Below, piece by piece: positions 32,579 through 44,100 of a stretch of DNA of 64,000 bases; the first letter of the stretch is position 1; the number at the start of each line of letters is the position of its first letter. A program made the translations under genes and the position numbers. The stretch comes from Nageia nagi (Eukaryota > Pinophyta): the NCBI GenBank assembly GCA_050084985.1, contig JBITNC010000001.1, positions 30,256,001 to 30,320,000 of the forward strand. The letters run 5' to 3'. Below the pieces are notes generated by a model. It made no database searches. It had not been told where the DNA came from and was given only the letters and a program-made list of their open reading frames with translations.

Positions 32579-34820
32579 ATGGCCCTACCAATCACATGCT
32601 AGGATGGACACAGAGCTACCTTGGTGGTTGATTCTCCTACCGATCATTAGGTACATTACATCTCTTACCTTTTTCTTGCTATGCTTTTGCTTATCTTCAA
32701 ATTTTAGCTGCCTACATACTGGTTTTCCAAATTGCCCCTAGGGTTTTCCTGTTGAATACCCTAGCCCATCATTTTTACCTTTTCCTTCTATTTTTCAAAT
32801 TTCTAGTATCATGGCTGTACTATGCTCATCCATACGAACTTGTACCCCAAATTTTGTTGACCTTTGTGCACAAAAATAGGACCGCTGGCAGTCCTTTCTA
32901 CCCTAGTTTGGACCGTGGGCGGTCCTTTTTTACTGGTCTAGACCATGGGTGGTCCTCTTTACCAGTACATTTTTTTTTTGCTATTTTTGTTTCATATCTG
33001 ATACTAACTTGCTTTCTATCACTCTTTTCTTATAGAATCATTCATACCTTGTGCGACCATCTGGTAAGAGTGCCGCCTTCACCACTGCCCAATAGTGGCC
33101 ACAAACTGATGCAGCTCAAAGCATTCTAGAGGACATTTCCTTCAGCTACCTTGCATTTGCTGATTATGTGTTTCATGATCGCAACATGCTAATAGCTTTG
33201 ATGGAGAGGTGGGATCCAAACTCCAACACCTTTCACCTTCCAACTGGTGAGATCACAATGACACTAGAGGATATCTACAAGATCACTAGACTTCCTATCA
33301 GGGAAAGGCTAGTGAACATGGTTCCTGTTCCTAGCCTAGAACAGGCAAAGGTATGGGCTACATGGCTGATGAGGTCGGATGAAGTAAATCATAGGAAGAG
33401 GTGTGTGTCCCTAGTGAGACATGTGTCAGAGTATCCTCTAGCATGGGGTGACCTACGAATGAGGCTCCTCATTGCCTGCCTTTTGGATGCTATTGTTTAT
33501 CCAGACAAGAGTAGTGAGACCTTTCCTGTGGGCATGGTTCCTATCATTCAAGACATGGTGACACATAGATAGCGATATGCATGGTGCCCTGCAATACTAG
33601 CACAACTCTATCATGACCTCCATGGCTTTGCAGAGGTGGAGAGAGGGGGGAGATAGGTAGCTCATTCTATGATACTGTAGGTGTGGGCATATGATCACAT
33701 TGTTATTTCTAGACCGATGACATTGCCCCTAGACCAGCCAGATGATGTACCCACCTAGCAACAGTGGGCAACGATAGAGGGACCAAATTTTCCTAGCGTG
33801 GACCTAGAGGGATGGTGGGTATAGTTTGACCTACTGCAGGAGGAGTAGATATACTAGCATCCCTATTGGGGAGGTGTACCAGAGTGGGAGGAGGACATAC
33901 AAGAGATGGCATGGGTGAGACACCCTACATACCTATAGGCACGTAGGGCACTAGTGGAGCTGTATAGGCCAGAGTGGGTACTCCATTAGTTCAGCCTCCA
34001 ATAGGGTATACCAGATGACTGCAGGATAGTGGTGCGCTACTACCATAGTAGGCACCTCCCAAAGGTCTATGAGCCAGTACCTGACTGGGACTCATATTGG
34101 GAGTCCCCTAGCGAGGATTCTGACTATGGGGCTGATGATGATGTAGATGGACCTGACCATATAGAGGACTACCTAGACTAGTGGAGGGAATGTCGTCCTC
34201 TCCACATAGGTATCCATGATGCTAACATAGGTGACAATCCATGGGAGGATGAAAACACAGGGGACATAGAGATCGAATGGGACACTCCCTTCACAACAAG
34301 AGGGTGGGGAGGAGAGAGTAGCCCTACATATGCTCACGACACATCTCTAGATGTAGATCATGATGACAATGAGGAGACTGATCCAAACCAGGATGAGTAT
34401 GAACCTGAGTATGAGATGGAAACAAATTGGGAGGAGGAAGATTATGATGAGGATGATGATGGTAACCTATTTTCTCTTTTACTTTGCTTTGAATTTCTAC
34501 CTTTCATGATATGCAAAGGACTAACATGATATGTTTATGCTATGTCACAGATCCTGAGGTTGAGATGGCTAAGCTACATGGTCAAATCAGTCAGAAGGAT
34601 GAGGAGATTAGAGAGCTACAGGGTCATCTACAGTTTAGAGGAGGGGATTATGTTGGTATCTATCAGGACCTATAGGTGCCCAACAAAGAGATCAAAGCCC
34701 TCTACAAGTAGCTTCGCTAGGCTAAGAGATAGATCGATGAGGAGAAGGCACACATAGAGAAGTACAAGGCACGATGCGGGGTGGCACATCTAGCAGGGCT
34801 ACTAGCTCTAGTGTAGGGGG
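32579..34820 (+). pseudogene. Plant mobile domain (PMD, aminotransferase-like family) gene, antisense in C1
   Basis: A three-exon model fits. Exon 1 (32579-32650) starts MALPIT. Intron 1 (32651-33035) is GT..AG with a TACTAAC branch site at 33002. Exon 2 (33036-34461) shows the PMD core DRNMLIALMERWDPNSNTFH, then LPTGEITMTLEDIYKITRLP; further on come the VWATWLM and RLLIACLLDAIVYPD blocks and an acidic tail. Intron 2 (34462-34550) has CTAAC at 34521. Exon 3 encodes a coiled-coil-like segment (EMAKLHGQISQKDEEIRELQ). Exon 2 has no frameshift in 1.4 kb, but about 19 in-frame stops, all TAG, make it a pseudogene. PMD proteins occur both as host silencing factors (MAIN/MAIL family) and inside transposons. 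Confidence 0.8.
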
Positions 34821-35287
34821 AGGGGCTCTAGTAGGAGATTCTAGGTCATTATATGTGATCTCATCCAGTTGTATTGTAAATAAAAACATTTTGATCATGA
34901 TATATATAAAACATAAATTTTGGTACCTGATTTGCTTTTGTGCATGTGCTTGTGATGAATGAAACGGATGTTCTGTGATTCTTGAAAATGAATGCCAATG
35001 ATACAACCTAAAATTCTAACTTCCCACACTGCGGGAGTAATTGGTACCTTTTGCTTTCCCCTATTTTTCCACTAAAAGAGGACCATCGATGGTCCTATTA
35101 GCATGAAATACAATGCTGATGCTCCTGTTATGAAGCCCCCCAATCTCTTGACCATGACGTCCATTAGTGACATGAACTGACTGTTAGCTTCTCTCCCTTC
35201 TTTTTTTTTTATATTGATCTACCAAATTATACCTCCAGAGGGCCTAGAGCTCCCACTGGTGCTAGCCTCATTTTGTCATCCCTCTGA
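34821..35287. other. C1 spacer between antisense gene and gag
   Basis: No protein domain is seen. It holds a perfect 16-bp palindrome GGACCATCGATGGTCC at 35080-35095. In an autonomous relative, pol would be expected between gag and the antisense gene, about here; none is left. Confidence 0.6.
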
Positions 35288-37390
35288 CTATCTTTCTGAT
35301 ATCTTGATTCCTTTTGTCATGTGCCCCTGGGCAAATAATATTTTAGTATTATGCTGCGGCATGGGGTTCTTATATATCCCCAACTTTTTGTTATCTATGT
35401 GTACTAGAGCCTTTTTCTTTTCTTCTAGCTTATTGAATGAGATAGCCTTCTTATCTACTAAATCCTGAATAATATCTTTGAATTTTTGACATTCACACAT
35501 TTTATGGCCATGACCCCTATGATATCTGCAAAATCCTCCTGTAGTTCTTATGTTTCTTTGATTTATCAGTGGTAACTGGATCAAACCTCTTTGCACCAAT
35601 GACTGCAACAACTCATCATGGTCTTCAGTAACTTTAGCATATACTCTAGGGGTCCTTTGTTTTGTGAGTTCTTATGACTCTTTTTTTGCTGCAACTGTAG
35701 CTATCACTTTAGCTGGTACCAGTTTTTCATCTTTCTTATGCCCCCATAAACCAATTTTCATCAAGTGTATCTCTTTTTGAATCATGGATAAGATCATTTC
35801 TGCAAGGGGTTGTTCTAGATAATTGAAAAACTCGAGCATTACCTCATCTCTTAGTGACTTTATCAACATTTGTTTCAACTCTTTTTCACTTAACACTATG
35901 TATGTAGCCACTTTTTTCCAAGTTGCTACAAACTCTTCAAATGATTGGCTCTTCCCTTGTCTCATTCTAGCCAAATCCATGATAGCAAGTTTTTTCTTTA
36001 TGCTATGCTGATACTGATCCAAGAATTCCTATTTTAACTATCTATAGCTGGTAATACTTTGGTCTTTTAAGTCATAAAACCATTCTAAAGCTTCTTCCCC
36101 TAGACTGAGCTAAAATAACCTAGCTAACATATCCTCATCTTGAAGGTGTCTACATGCTGCCTCTTCAAAAATTGTGATGTGCATCCTTGGATCACTTATA
36201 CCATTGTACTTGCTAAATTCGATGTCTTCTCCTTCCCATGTTCTTCTTCTGATTCTTGTGCAAAGAGGATGATTTTTTGCTAGATATTTATTTGCTTTTT
36301 TATCATGTAATAACATTAACTTTTTGAGCTGCTCGACCATTGCTTGAAGCTAGGCCATTCTTTATGCTGCTATTTCTTTTTGCCTTTGTTTTTTTGTGTC
36401 ATCCTGATCTAACTTCTCTTCTGGGGTTTTACACCCTTCTATCTCTTCTTCTTTCTCATGATTTGATGTTCTTGGGGTGAATCTTAAATTCTGTTCCCTC
36501 CATTCTTGTACTAGCTGCATTTCTAATTCTCTTATGATGATCTCTTTTATGCATGATTGTGATTTCTAATAAGATCCTGTGTTGATAACCCTTCTTACTT
36601 CTACTTCTTTAATCTCTTTCTCTTGATCTGACCAATAAGGATAAGCATCAACCAATCTCTGTGCTATAGAGTCCATTTCAAGTTCTTTCTCTAACTCATC
36701 ATCTAATTCTTCATCAAAATGTATCACTTCCTCTTCATCTAAATATTCATTATTCATTTCTTCCTGCATTATTGCTTCATGATTTCTAACACATTCAACA
36801 AGGGTTAGAGATGACATAGACTCACACATATTTGTTTTAATATCCCTAGGAGTGGAAGTTTGTTGGTTAAAGCATGGCACATAAAATTTTTCACAATCTT
36901 CTATAATAGTCATAGTTGGTTTGATAAAAGATGCTCTAATGATTGATGTGAGATTGTTTGTAGTTTTGAATTTCCATAAATAGTGAAAAGAATATGCCAT
37001 ACTAGTGTCTGTAGCAAATTTGTAGAACATCCCAAAATCTTTCATAAACTATTGCACTAACCTAAGTTTTTCCTCGGTAAGGTTCCAACTATTGAATCTA
37101 TTAGGTCGGTATAGGGTTATTGACAACTCCTTTTTGAACATTTGGATGATATTTTCTAGGGTTTCACCATTAGAACTATCATTGTCTTCAGAATCACCAT
37201 GATAGGATTCCTCATCCGGAAGTTTATCTTTAATAATCCAAGGAGCACTTTCCTTATTTAGTCTAGCACTTTTCCTAGTTGGCTCTATTCCTTTCCATTT
37301 TTTTCTTTTCCTCTTTGGTGATGATTGAACTAATGAAGAATAATCTAAAAATTCATCTATATCTTTGTTCATTTTTGAATTAGAAAGCAT
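35288..37390 (-). pseudogene. Gag of C1
   Basis: Reading leftwards from MLSNSKMNKDIDEF at 37390, five open pieces (37049-37390, 36566-37045, 36110-36340, 35672-36022, 35288-35611) align in order with the intact 745-residue gag of C2. These are a Lys/Arg-rich start, an acidic middle, a capsid with DMLARLF and MDQYQHSIKKKLAIMDLARM, and the C-terminal box FCRYHRGHGHKMCECQKF, then KDIIQDLVDKKAISF. Stops separate the pieces. It would have formed particles in the cytoplasm. Confidence 0.88.
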
Positions 37391-37393
37391 GTT

Positions 37394-37412
37394 TCACATC
37401 AGTTTCACCAAA
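37394..37412 (-). promoter_or_regulatory. Putative primer-binding site of C1
   Basis: The minus strand immediately after the LTR reads TTTGGTGAAACTGATGTGA; C2 has TTTGGTGAACCCGATGTGA in the same place. TGGTG after one or two bases is typical of a tRNA 3'-end complement, but I cannot name the tRNA with certainty. It is clearly not the tRNA-Met site used by families A and B. Confidence 0.55.
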
Positions 37413-38265
37413 TATTTACAAATAAAATTGAGTGTGTAAATAAATAAATAGGAAAATATCTACAAACTCAATATTATCTGTATTTGAGCTACAGATAGTA
37501 ATTTATTCTAGATAGTGATAAACAAAATAACCAATTTAGAAATGTAATTGTACCAACCAAGATTGTAATTTGTGTACTTACCTCATGGAATGTACTTGAC
37601 AATTAAAGATGAAGATATTGGCGATGTACTATGATGAGCTGCCTTTCCAACAATGTAGTGACCTATGAAGATGCAGAAAGAGGACAGTGGGCAGTCTATT
37701 TTAGTGATATAAGAGCGCTAGCGGTGTTCTTTTGTTCACAAAGGAGCATCGGTGGCCTTCGTTTGATGATTCTTAACTTCTTGATCAAGTCCAGAACTTC
37801 AATATGGATGTCTCGGATAGTAGTATGATATCAGAATAGATCTTGGATGTCAGGATAGCTCGCGAAAGGAAGTACACAAACCATAGCCTTGTAGGCGGTA
37901 CCAAGAGATACCTTAAGGGGTTGCCACTTACAAGACTATACACGGGATCGTGTGTATCCTTGTTATGTGGACTTACTATTAGATCCCTTATTTATATAGA
38001 TAATAGATAATACAACCCATGGGTTGGCATGCATCTACATAAATAAGGCTAATTCACAATATTCAAGATAAACTTACCAATAAACAAGATAATTCATGCA
38101 ATATTCAAGATAATCCATGCAATATTCAAGATAATCATTACAAAATTCATAGTCAAGACAAACATTGATATTATCACTTTAATACATTCAAGACATATAT
38201 GTGGGCCAAGCATATTTCATTAATTTATTGATTTCAAAACATAAATTCATTTTTATGTGTTAACA
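37413..38265 (-). repeat. 5' LTR of C1 (853 bp)
   Basis: It has the same ends as the 3' LTR. On the minus strand a TATA-like CTATATAAATAAGGG lies at about 37986-38000, a plausible start region for element RNA. Confidence 0.9.
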
Positions 38266-39060
38266 CATCCATATAAGAAAAAGAATAAGGAGAAAACTAA
38301 TCCAATGGTTCTTAAATATGAGGATATTGAGGGAAGTTTAGATGTTGATGAGAGAATAAATTATTCATTCATTTAAAAGGTTCAAAAATATTAAGACATT
38401 AAAGAATGAAGGATTAAATTATTCCACCTCAAAATCCAAATTAATAAATCTACAATAGATTACATTGGTGATTTGGGTTCTCAAGAAAATTTGATTTCAA
38501 AATCTATTGTAATTTGGGATTGAAAACTTTCAACCATCCAAATCCATATCCTTTGGGTTGGGTGCATCACAATGCTAGTTTACAAATTACTAAATAATGT
38601 AAGCTAAAATTTGCTATTTGTAAAAAGTACATTGATAAAGTTATGGGTGATGTTGTTCTTTTAAATATTTGTAGTATTATTCTTGGTAACCCTTATATGT
38701 GAGATAGATATGGTATTTATTAGAAAAGATTGAGAAAATTATAATTGGTGAAACATAGAAAAGTGTTCCTAACTAGTGCACATAAAAGTAGGAAAAAGAT
38801 ACCTATGGTTATTGCTAATTAGGTAAAATGCCTTGTAAATTATTCTAAAACATTTTTGTTGATCATGGTGAAAATTGAAGCTTCTAATGAGGTGAATCTT
38901 ACACTATCAATTGCATGCAATACTGATTGTAGGCCATTAACAATGTGAAATAGAGAAGAATAGATGCAAAAATTAATCTAAGAGTTTACTAACTTATTTG
39001 TAGAGCCATAAGGATTACCTCCTATATGAGATATACAATATGATATTCAGTTATTACCTA
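38266..39060 (+). pseudogene. Gag end and aspartic protease region of A1
   Basis: After the C1 insertion the reading resumes HPYKKKNKEKTNPMVLKYED, then GDLGSQENLISK near 38465-38500, an intact D-x-G-S protease site. HPNPYP-like and GWVHHNA-like blocks follow. Stops and a small deletion break the frame. It aligns with A3 at 2290-2640. Confidence 0.78.
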
Positions 39061-39079
39061 ATGCTTCATTTCCTAACAT

Positions 39080-39780
39080 AGCTTTGTATTGGTAATTAGT
39101 TTTGTAGTAAGAAGAGATAAAGAGGCATATTCAAGAGTTGGTTAATTAAGGTGTGAGCAAACCAAGTACATATTCATGTGGATCACCTATTCTTAGAGGA
39201 TATGTATTGACTATAGATCACTTAACAAAATCACCATCAAAATTTCTATCCTTACCTCAGATAGATGATCTTTTTGATCATTTGAAAGGGGAAAGATCCT
39301 TTACAAAGATGGACTTAAGGAGTGGATATCACTAAGTTTTAGTTAAGGAGTAGGACATTTGGAAGATCACTTTCAAGAGAAGACAAGGCCTATTTGAGTG
39401 GCTTATTTTTCCATTTGGTTTGTCCAATGCATTGATCATATTTATGAGGGAAATGAATGATGTGCTTCATCTATTTATTGATTTTTTTGTTATTGTATAC
39501 TTGGATGATATTGTTGTTTATAGTTCTACTTGAAAAGAACATGTACATCTTAGACAAGTGTTTCAAGCTTTTTATAGGGATAAGTTGTTGAAAATATATA
39601 ATGTGAGTTTGGAAAAGAGTCTTTGGTGTATTTGGGCCATGTTATTGGTCATGGATAACTTAAGATAGATCTTATAAAAGTAAGTGCTATAGTAGATTTG
39701 TGAAGGCCATCTAATGTAATTGAAGTAAGGAGTTTCTTAGGTGTTATTGAATATTTAAGAAAGATTATTATTAATTTTTC
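39080..39780 (+). pseudogene. Reverse transcriptase of A1
   Basis: Blocks in order: KPSTYSCGSPIL, an eroded DYR-x-L block, [46 protein letters not shown], then [15 protein letters not shown] with YLDD at 39498-39509. The catalytic residues are intact, but many Gln and Trp codons are stops (for example after YSST and VLVKE), and a deletion removes part of the KKDGTW block. Confidence 0.85.
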
Positions 39781-39849
39781 TCATATTGTTCCATCTTTAC
39801 ATTATGTAACCTACAAGAGGCAAGTTTTCCAATGGGTAAAGCAACAACA

Positions 39850-40270
39850 AGCATCTTTTGATACCTTAAAGCAAAAGATTTTTAGTGCACCCATGCTAGC
39901 ATTTTTTGATTTGTAGAAGCTATTTGAAGTGGATATTGATGCAAGTGACTATGCCATGGGAGCCATTTTGTTACAAGCAGGCAAACCAATTTGCTATCAT
40001 TCTAAAAAAAATAGTGGGGCTATTTTGAATTATCCTACTCATGATAAGGAAATGTTTTAATTGGTTCTAGTTGTTAAAAAGTGAAAAAATTACTTAGTAG
40101 AGAAATAAATAATCATTTATACTAATCATCAACCATTAAAGTACTTTTGTTATATATGGATGGATTTTTTGCAACAATTTCATCTTATGATCAAATATAA
40201 AAAAGAAACAAAAAATAATGTTGTTGACATGCTTTCTATACCACATGTACTTACTAATTCCACACTATTA
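39850..40270 (+). pseudogene. RNase H of A1
   Basis: LFEVDIDASDYAMGAILLQ with both acidic residues intact, then PICYHSKKNSGAILNYPTHD, then NHQPLKYF. A deletion after KYF shortens the tail before MDFLQQFHLMIKYKK. Several stops occur at Gln/Trp codons. Confidence 0.83.
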
Positions 40271-40399
40271 ATAATGTGCAATATTATTTTTAAGCTATTA
40301 AAAACATGCAAATAGGAGCTAGTGAGTTCTCTCTCAGTGTTAAAATCACTTCATTTTTTGTTTGATTCATTTTCAAAAGCATATGTGTAGGATTCTAAC

Positions 40400-41683
40400 T
40401 TCAAAGAGGTGTATGAGTAGTTTTCTTCATCTAGGTTCATGTATAAGGGATTGGATGAATTTCATTTGCAAAATAGACTTTTTTAGCATTTTAATGCATT
40501 ATGTGTACCTATAAGTGAAAGGATTGGACTAATTAGAGAAGCACATACTTCAAATATTACATGAAATTTTGGGGTTGAAAAGACATTGTATAATTTGCAA
40601 TGGTATGTATATTGGTCAAAGATGCAAGATCAAGTTACCAAGTACATAAAGGGGTATTCTTTATGTTGAACTAGTAAGCCAAGTAACAAGAATTAGGGTT
40701 GTATTAGCCACTTCCAATCCAACTCATCCTTGGGAGTGTATTTCCATGGATTTTATGGAAGGATTTCCTATGATCAAGAAGGGTTAGGACTATTTATTCA
40801 TTGTTGTTGATAGATTTAGCAATATGTGTATTTTGATTCCATATAAGAAGACTATAATATGATAATATGCTACAAATTTGTTCTTTTCTCATGCTTGGGC
40901 TCTTTTTGGATTGCCTACTTCTATTATTTTAGATAGAGATAGTAGATTTTTGGGCAATTTTCAAACATGTTTGTGGGAAAATATGGATACAAGGTTGAAG
41001 AGGAGTACTATCTTTCATCCTCAAATATATGAACAAATATAAGTATGAATAAAATACTAGTTCAACTCTTGAGGGGTTATTATGGAAAGAATCCTAAGTC
41101 TTAGGATGAATATCTTAAATATATCCAACATTCATACAATAGGGCAATTCATTCTCTCACTAATAAGAGTCCTTTTGAGACTTATTTTTGTTATTTACCA
41201 TCATCACCTTTTGATTGTGTGTTTGGGTAGCAAAAGGATGGAGATTCACTTGAGAAAGAGGATAAGCAAGATGAAAATATTATTGAAAATATTAGGTAGA
41301 TTCATTTGAAAGTCTAAGAACAACTTGAAACAAGCCAATTAAAGTACAAGATGAGAAATGAAAAACATAGAGTTGACCATAAGTTTCATGTGGGAGACCA
41401 TATTTGGTTGCATCTTAGTAAGGAGAGGTTGCAAGGACCAACTAAGAAGTTGAAACCTATAAGGTATGGACCATTTGAGATTGTGGAGCAAGTAAGTGAG
41501 AATGCTTTTAGATTGAATCTATTAGAATATATGAACATATATTCAATTCTAAATGTGAAACATTTGAATTTGTATGATCCATATATGTTGATTGAAGATG
41601 AAGTAGGTTTAGATCAAATATTGTCATCTCTTAGTGACTTAGCTCCTCATACTATAGATGAACTCAAAGAGGATTCCATATAG
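40400..41683 (+). pseudogene. Integrase of A1
   Basis: The zinc-binding part reads RIGLIREAHTSNITxNFGVE, YWSKMQDQVTKYIKGYSLC. The core has ISMDFMEGFPMIKKG, VVDRFSNMCILIPYKK and SIILDRDSRFLGNFQT, giving both Asp residues. The third catalytic position falls in FHPQI-x-EQI followed by a stop, so the Glu is lost. The C-terminal open piece 41351-41683 reads HKFHVGDHIWLHLSKERLQG, RYGPFEIVEQVSENAFRLNL, the GPF/Y module. Confidence 0.86.
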
Positions 41684-41835
41684 TAAAAGAAAGTTCATGC
41701 TACAAGAAAAGATGATACAAAGCTATGGTAGGCTGGACTGAAAGGACATAAGCCTAATAAATACAAGTGGATGGATATGTTTAGAGTTGGGGAGTTGTAT
41801 TTTCATTTATGCATTTGTGGATCAAATGCCTTTCC

Positions 41836-41847
41836 ATTATGGAGGTG
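41836..41847 (+). promoter_or_regulatory. Polypurine tract of A1
   Basis: ATTATGGAGGTG directly precedes the 3' LTR start TGATATAAATTAG. Confidence 0.65.
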
Positions 41848-42541
41848 TGATATAAATTAGATCATATCAAGTTGATATTTGTAGGAGAAGTACTCATTAT
41901 AGAGGTATTTATGCTTTAAGGTTGATCTAAGACTAAAATATGGAGGTGACCAATGATGAAAATCATGATTTTAATGGTGTGCTTCTATTTTTTTAAACCA
42001 TTAATGATGTGCATTTTGATGAGTTACTAATGGAATTTTAAGGGGCATTAGTGATTCAGATAACTAAGTAATTTAGGATCATCAAGCAATGTATTGAAGA
42101 TATTTCCTAGCCTATTTAAAGGCATTATACTCTCTTGATTCTATAATGGAGTTTTAGGATTTTGAAATTGTAATGATTTGAAGGAAGAGCAAGAGTTATT
42201 CCATAATTTTTGTAGTTCTAAAGTTATCCTTCTTGTTTTAGAAGATGATATTACCATTATTTTGATGGTATTTCTCTATGCATGTAATATTATAATATCC
42301 ATAGACAATGAGAAGAGAAGAATCCAATTCTATGATGGAATATCCCAAATTGGGTAAACCAAGGTAAATCATTATGTTGATTTTGTTGTATGGGATTGAA
42401 GTTGTTAATTTTATAGTTTTACATTATGAAATTTTAAATTTTATATGCAATTTAATGGATCTCATAATGGTGAATATTTTTTTGTTAAAATCTATAAAGG
42501 AGGATCCAAGTATGTTATAAGCATCTAGTGATTATAGATTA
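41848..42541 (+). repeat. 3' LTR of A1 (694 bp)
   Basis: It starts TGATATAAATTAGATCA and ends ATTATAGATTA (CA decayed). It aligns with 16300-17013 and, inverted, with 3699-4425. Confidence 0.87.
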
Positions 42542-44100
42542 TTCATAAAGAGTTGTTATCTTTATTTTGATAAGAAGCTAATCTTTGACACTTGGTGATT
42601 GTATTAACTTGTTGTTGTATCATATCAATTCTATCTTGATCTATCATAGGTATTTCAATCTATAAGGGTGGAGGAGGAATGATAATTGGAGTATCTTCCC
42701 TTGCATGTTTCATTGGTTATTAAAAGTGTTTTTCTTCTTCAAAGGTGGGCAATTATTATCTAGGATTAAAGACTTTAAAGTCTCCTATTTTATCATTTTT
42801 ATCATAGATGATGTTATGAAATGGGGTTGATATGTACCACTTTATTTCATTATGATACATCAATATCATGTTTTCTCTATCACTTTGAAGAACCTTTGAA
42901 CTTTTGACTCCATCTAGGAATTAGCTATGTAGCTTGGGCAAGTAGTCTATCTACTTTTTCCTCTTGATATTTCCACTCATATGTATGAGTACACTAAACT
43001 AATTATTTATTCTTGACCTAAAATAGTATTATTTTAGTTATATAGTTAGTTTATACTTTTTGAAGTATCCATTTGTAGTATTTAACATTTTTAGGGATAC
43101 TCTTGTTCATCAAATCTTGATCATCAACTAAATGAAAAAAAATTATTTTGTTCTTGCCATCTTCCTTTGTCTAATATGGACTTAGTGTATCAACCTTTGC
43201 TAGAGGATTATTTATTTCTTCATATTTTGTAGGATCATCATATTCATATTCATCCTTATTAAATATATATGTATCATCATCAAATTCTGGAACCTATTCA
43301 TACTATCTATTTTGTTCAACCTACATGATAGTACTATTATCATCATCAACTAAAACTAAATTATAAATCTAAACTTCCTGATGAAGCAAATCTTATAATG
43401 TAGTAGGTTGAGAAAGCTTTTCATGATGATTATTGGTAAAATTAGAGCTGTTATGTCTATTTGAGGTTTAGCACTTGTACTAAGGTTAGCACCCATACTG
43501 ATGTGGGCATTAGTACTAGCTTTAGAAAGGATAAATAGAAATACATTTAGCATGGGAGAATATCTATTTGTGAAGAATCCTAAATTTATGTTTCAAGGTG
43601 TAAGATTCATATCATCAAGGGGAATATTCTTCTTATATACCTATTATAATGTGATAACTTGCATTGTTTTGCCACTTTTTAATCTTCAATTACATCAACT
43701 ACATATGTCTTTTCGTCAATTGGTAATCCATTAAGAAGTTTTATGAATCTATGGTTATTATCCTTGGAACTCATGACGTTATTGAGTATTTCATCATCAC
43801 TCAATCAAGTAATAATCTCCTCTTCAGTTGTGATGGGAGGTTGTTGATTCAGAGGGGTTTGATATTTTGTATTATTTTAATTTATCCTTTAATTTATTAT
43901 CTTAGCTAAGTTTTCAGATCTATCTACAAAGCTCTCTTTATCTAAAGCACTATCAGTATCTTCTTTGGTTAGCTACTCTTGTACATTTATAGATTATTTT
44001 CTAGTGCAAATTATTTCACTTCACCTTTTAACCACTTTAGGCCTACTAATTCTTTTTCTTTTTGGCATTTTCTTAGCTATAACTTTAGTATTTAGATATG
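42542..44100 (-). pseudogene. Decayed coding remnant, unrecognised
   Basis: On the minus strand from about 44070 the sequence reads MPKRKRISRPKVVK, then a Glu/Asp-rich stretch (ITTEEEIIT, LSDDEILNNVMSSKDNNH) broken by stops and ending in low-complexity text. The basic start and acidic middle resemble the N-terminus of a gypsy gag, but I see no capsid or zinc box. The family is uncertain. Confidence 0.3.

Larger units (their letters stand above)
29936..38265 (-). mobile_element. Family C element C1: gag-only LTR element with antisense PMD gene, inserted in A1
   Basis: LTRs of 854 and 853 bp and a perfect 5-bp duplication CATCC (29931-29935 and 38266-38270) define it. On the minus strand the order is 5' LTR, primer site, gag (37390-35288), antisense PMD gene (32579-34820, plus strand), tandem arrays (31090-32120), 3' LTR. 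No protease, RT or integrase is found in its 8.3 kb, so it is non-autonomous. The gag box, 3' arrays and antisense gene suggest the Tat branch of Ty3/gypsy. Confidence 0.92.
16300..42541 (+). mobile_element. Ty3/gypsy element A1 (family A) hosting nested insertions B1, B2 and C1
   Basis: The LTRs at 16300-17013 and 41848-42541 bound the element. Its own sequence is 16300-17647, 29478-29935 and 38266-42541, about 6.1 kb. Joining those segments gives a continuous gag-pol order, and the target duplications of B1 (ATATC) and C1 (CATCC) confirm the joins. Its own duplication is unclear: TGCAC precedes the left LTR and TTCAT follows the right one (3 of 5 match). All protein domains carry stops. Confidence 0.9.

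Noticed and set aside
32547-33129. Hydrophobic open frames before the PMD core as separate membrane proteins
   Set aside because: They lie mostly in intron 1 of the PMD model, which has good donor, branch and acceptor sites; the composition is the T-rich intron.
33093-34732. Possible TAG recoding or read-through in the PMD gene, since all stops are TAG
   Set aside because: Nuclear plant genes use TAG as stop, and the other C copy has CAG at the one comparable position (end of exon 1). Deamination of CHG cytosines explains the pattern better.
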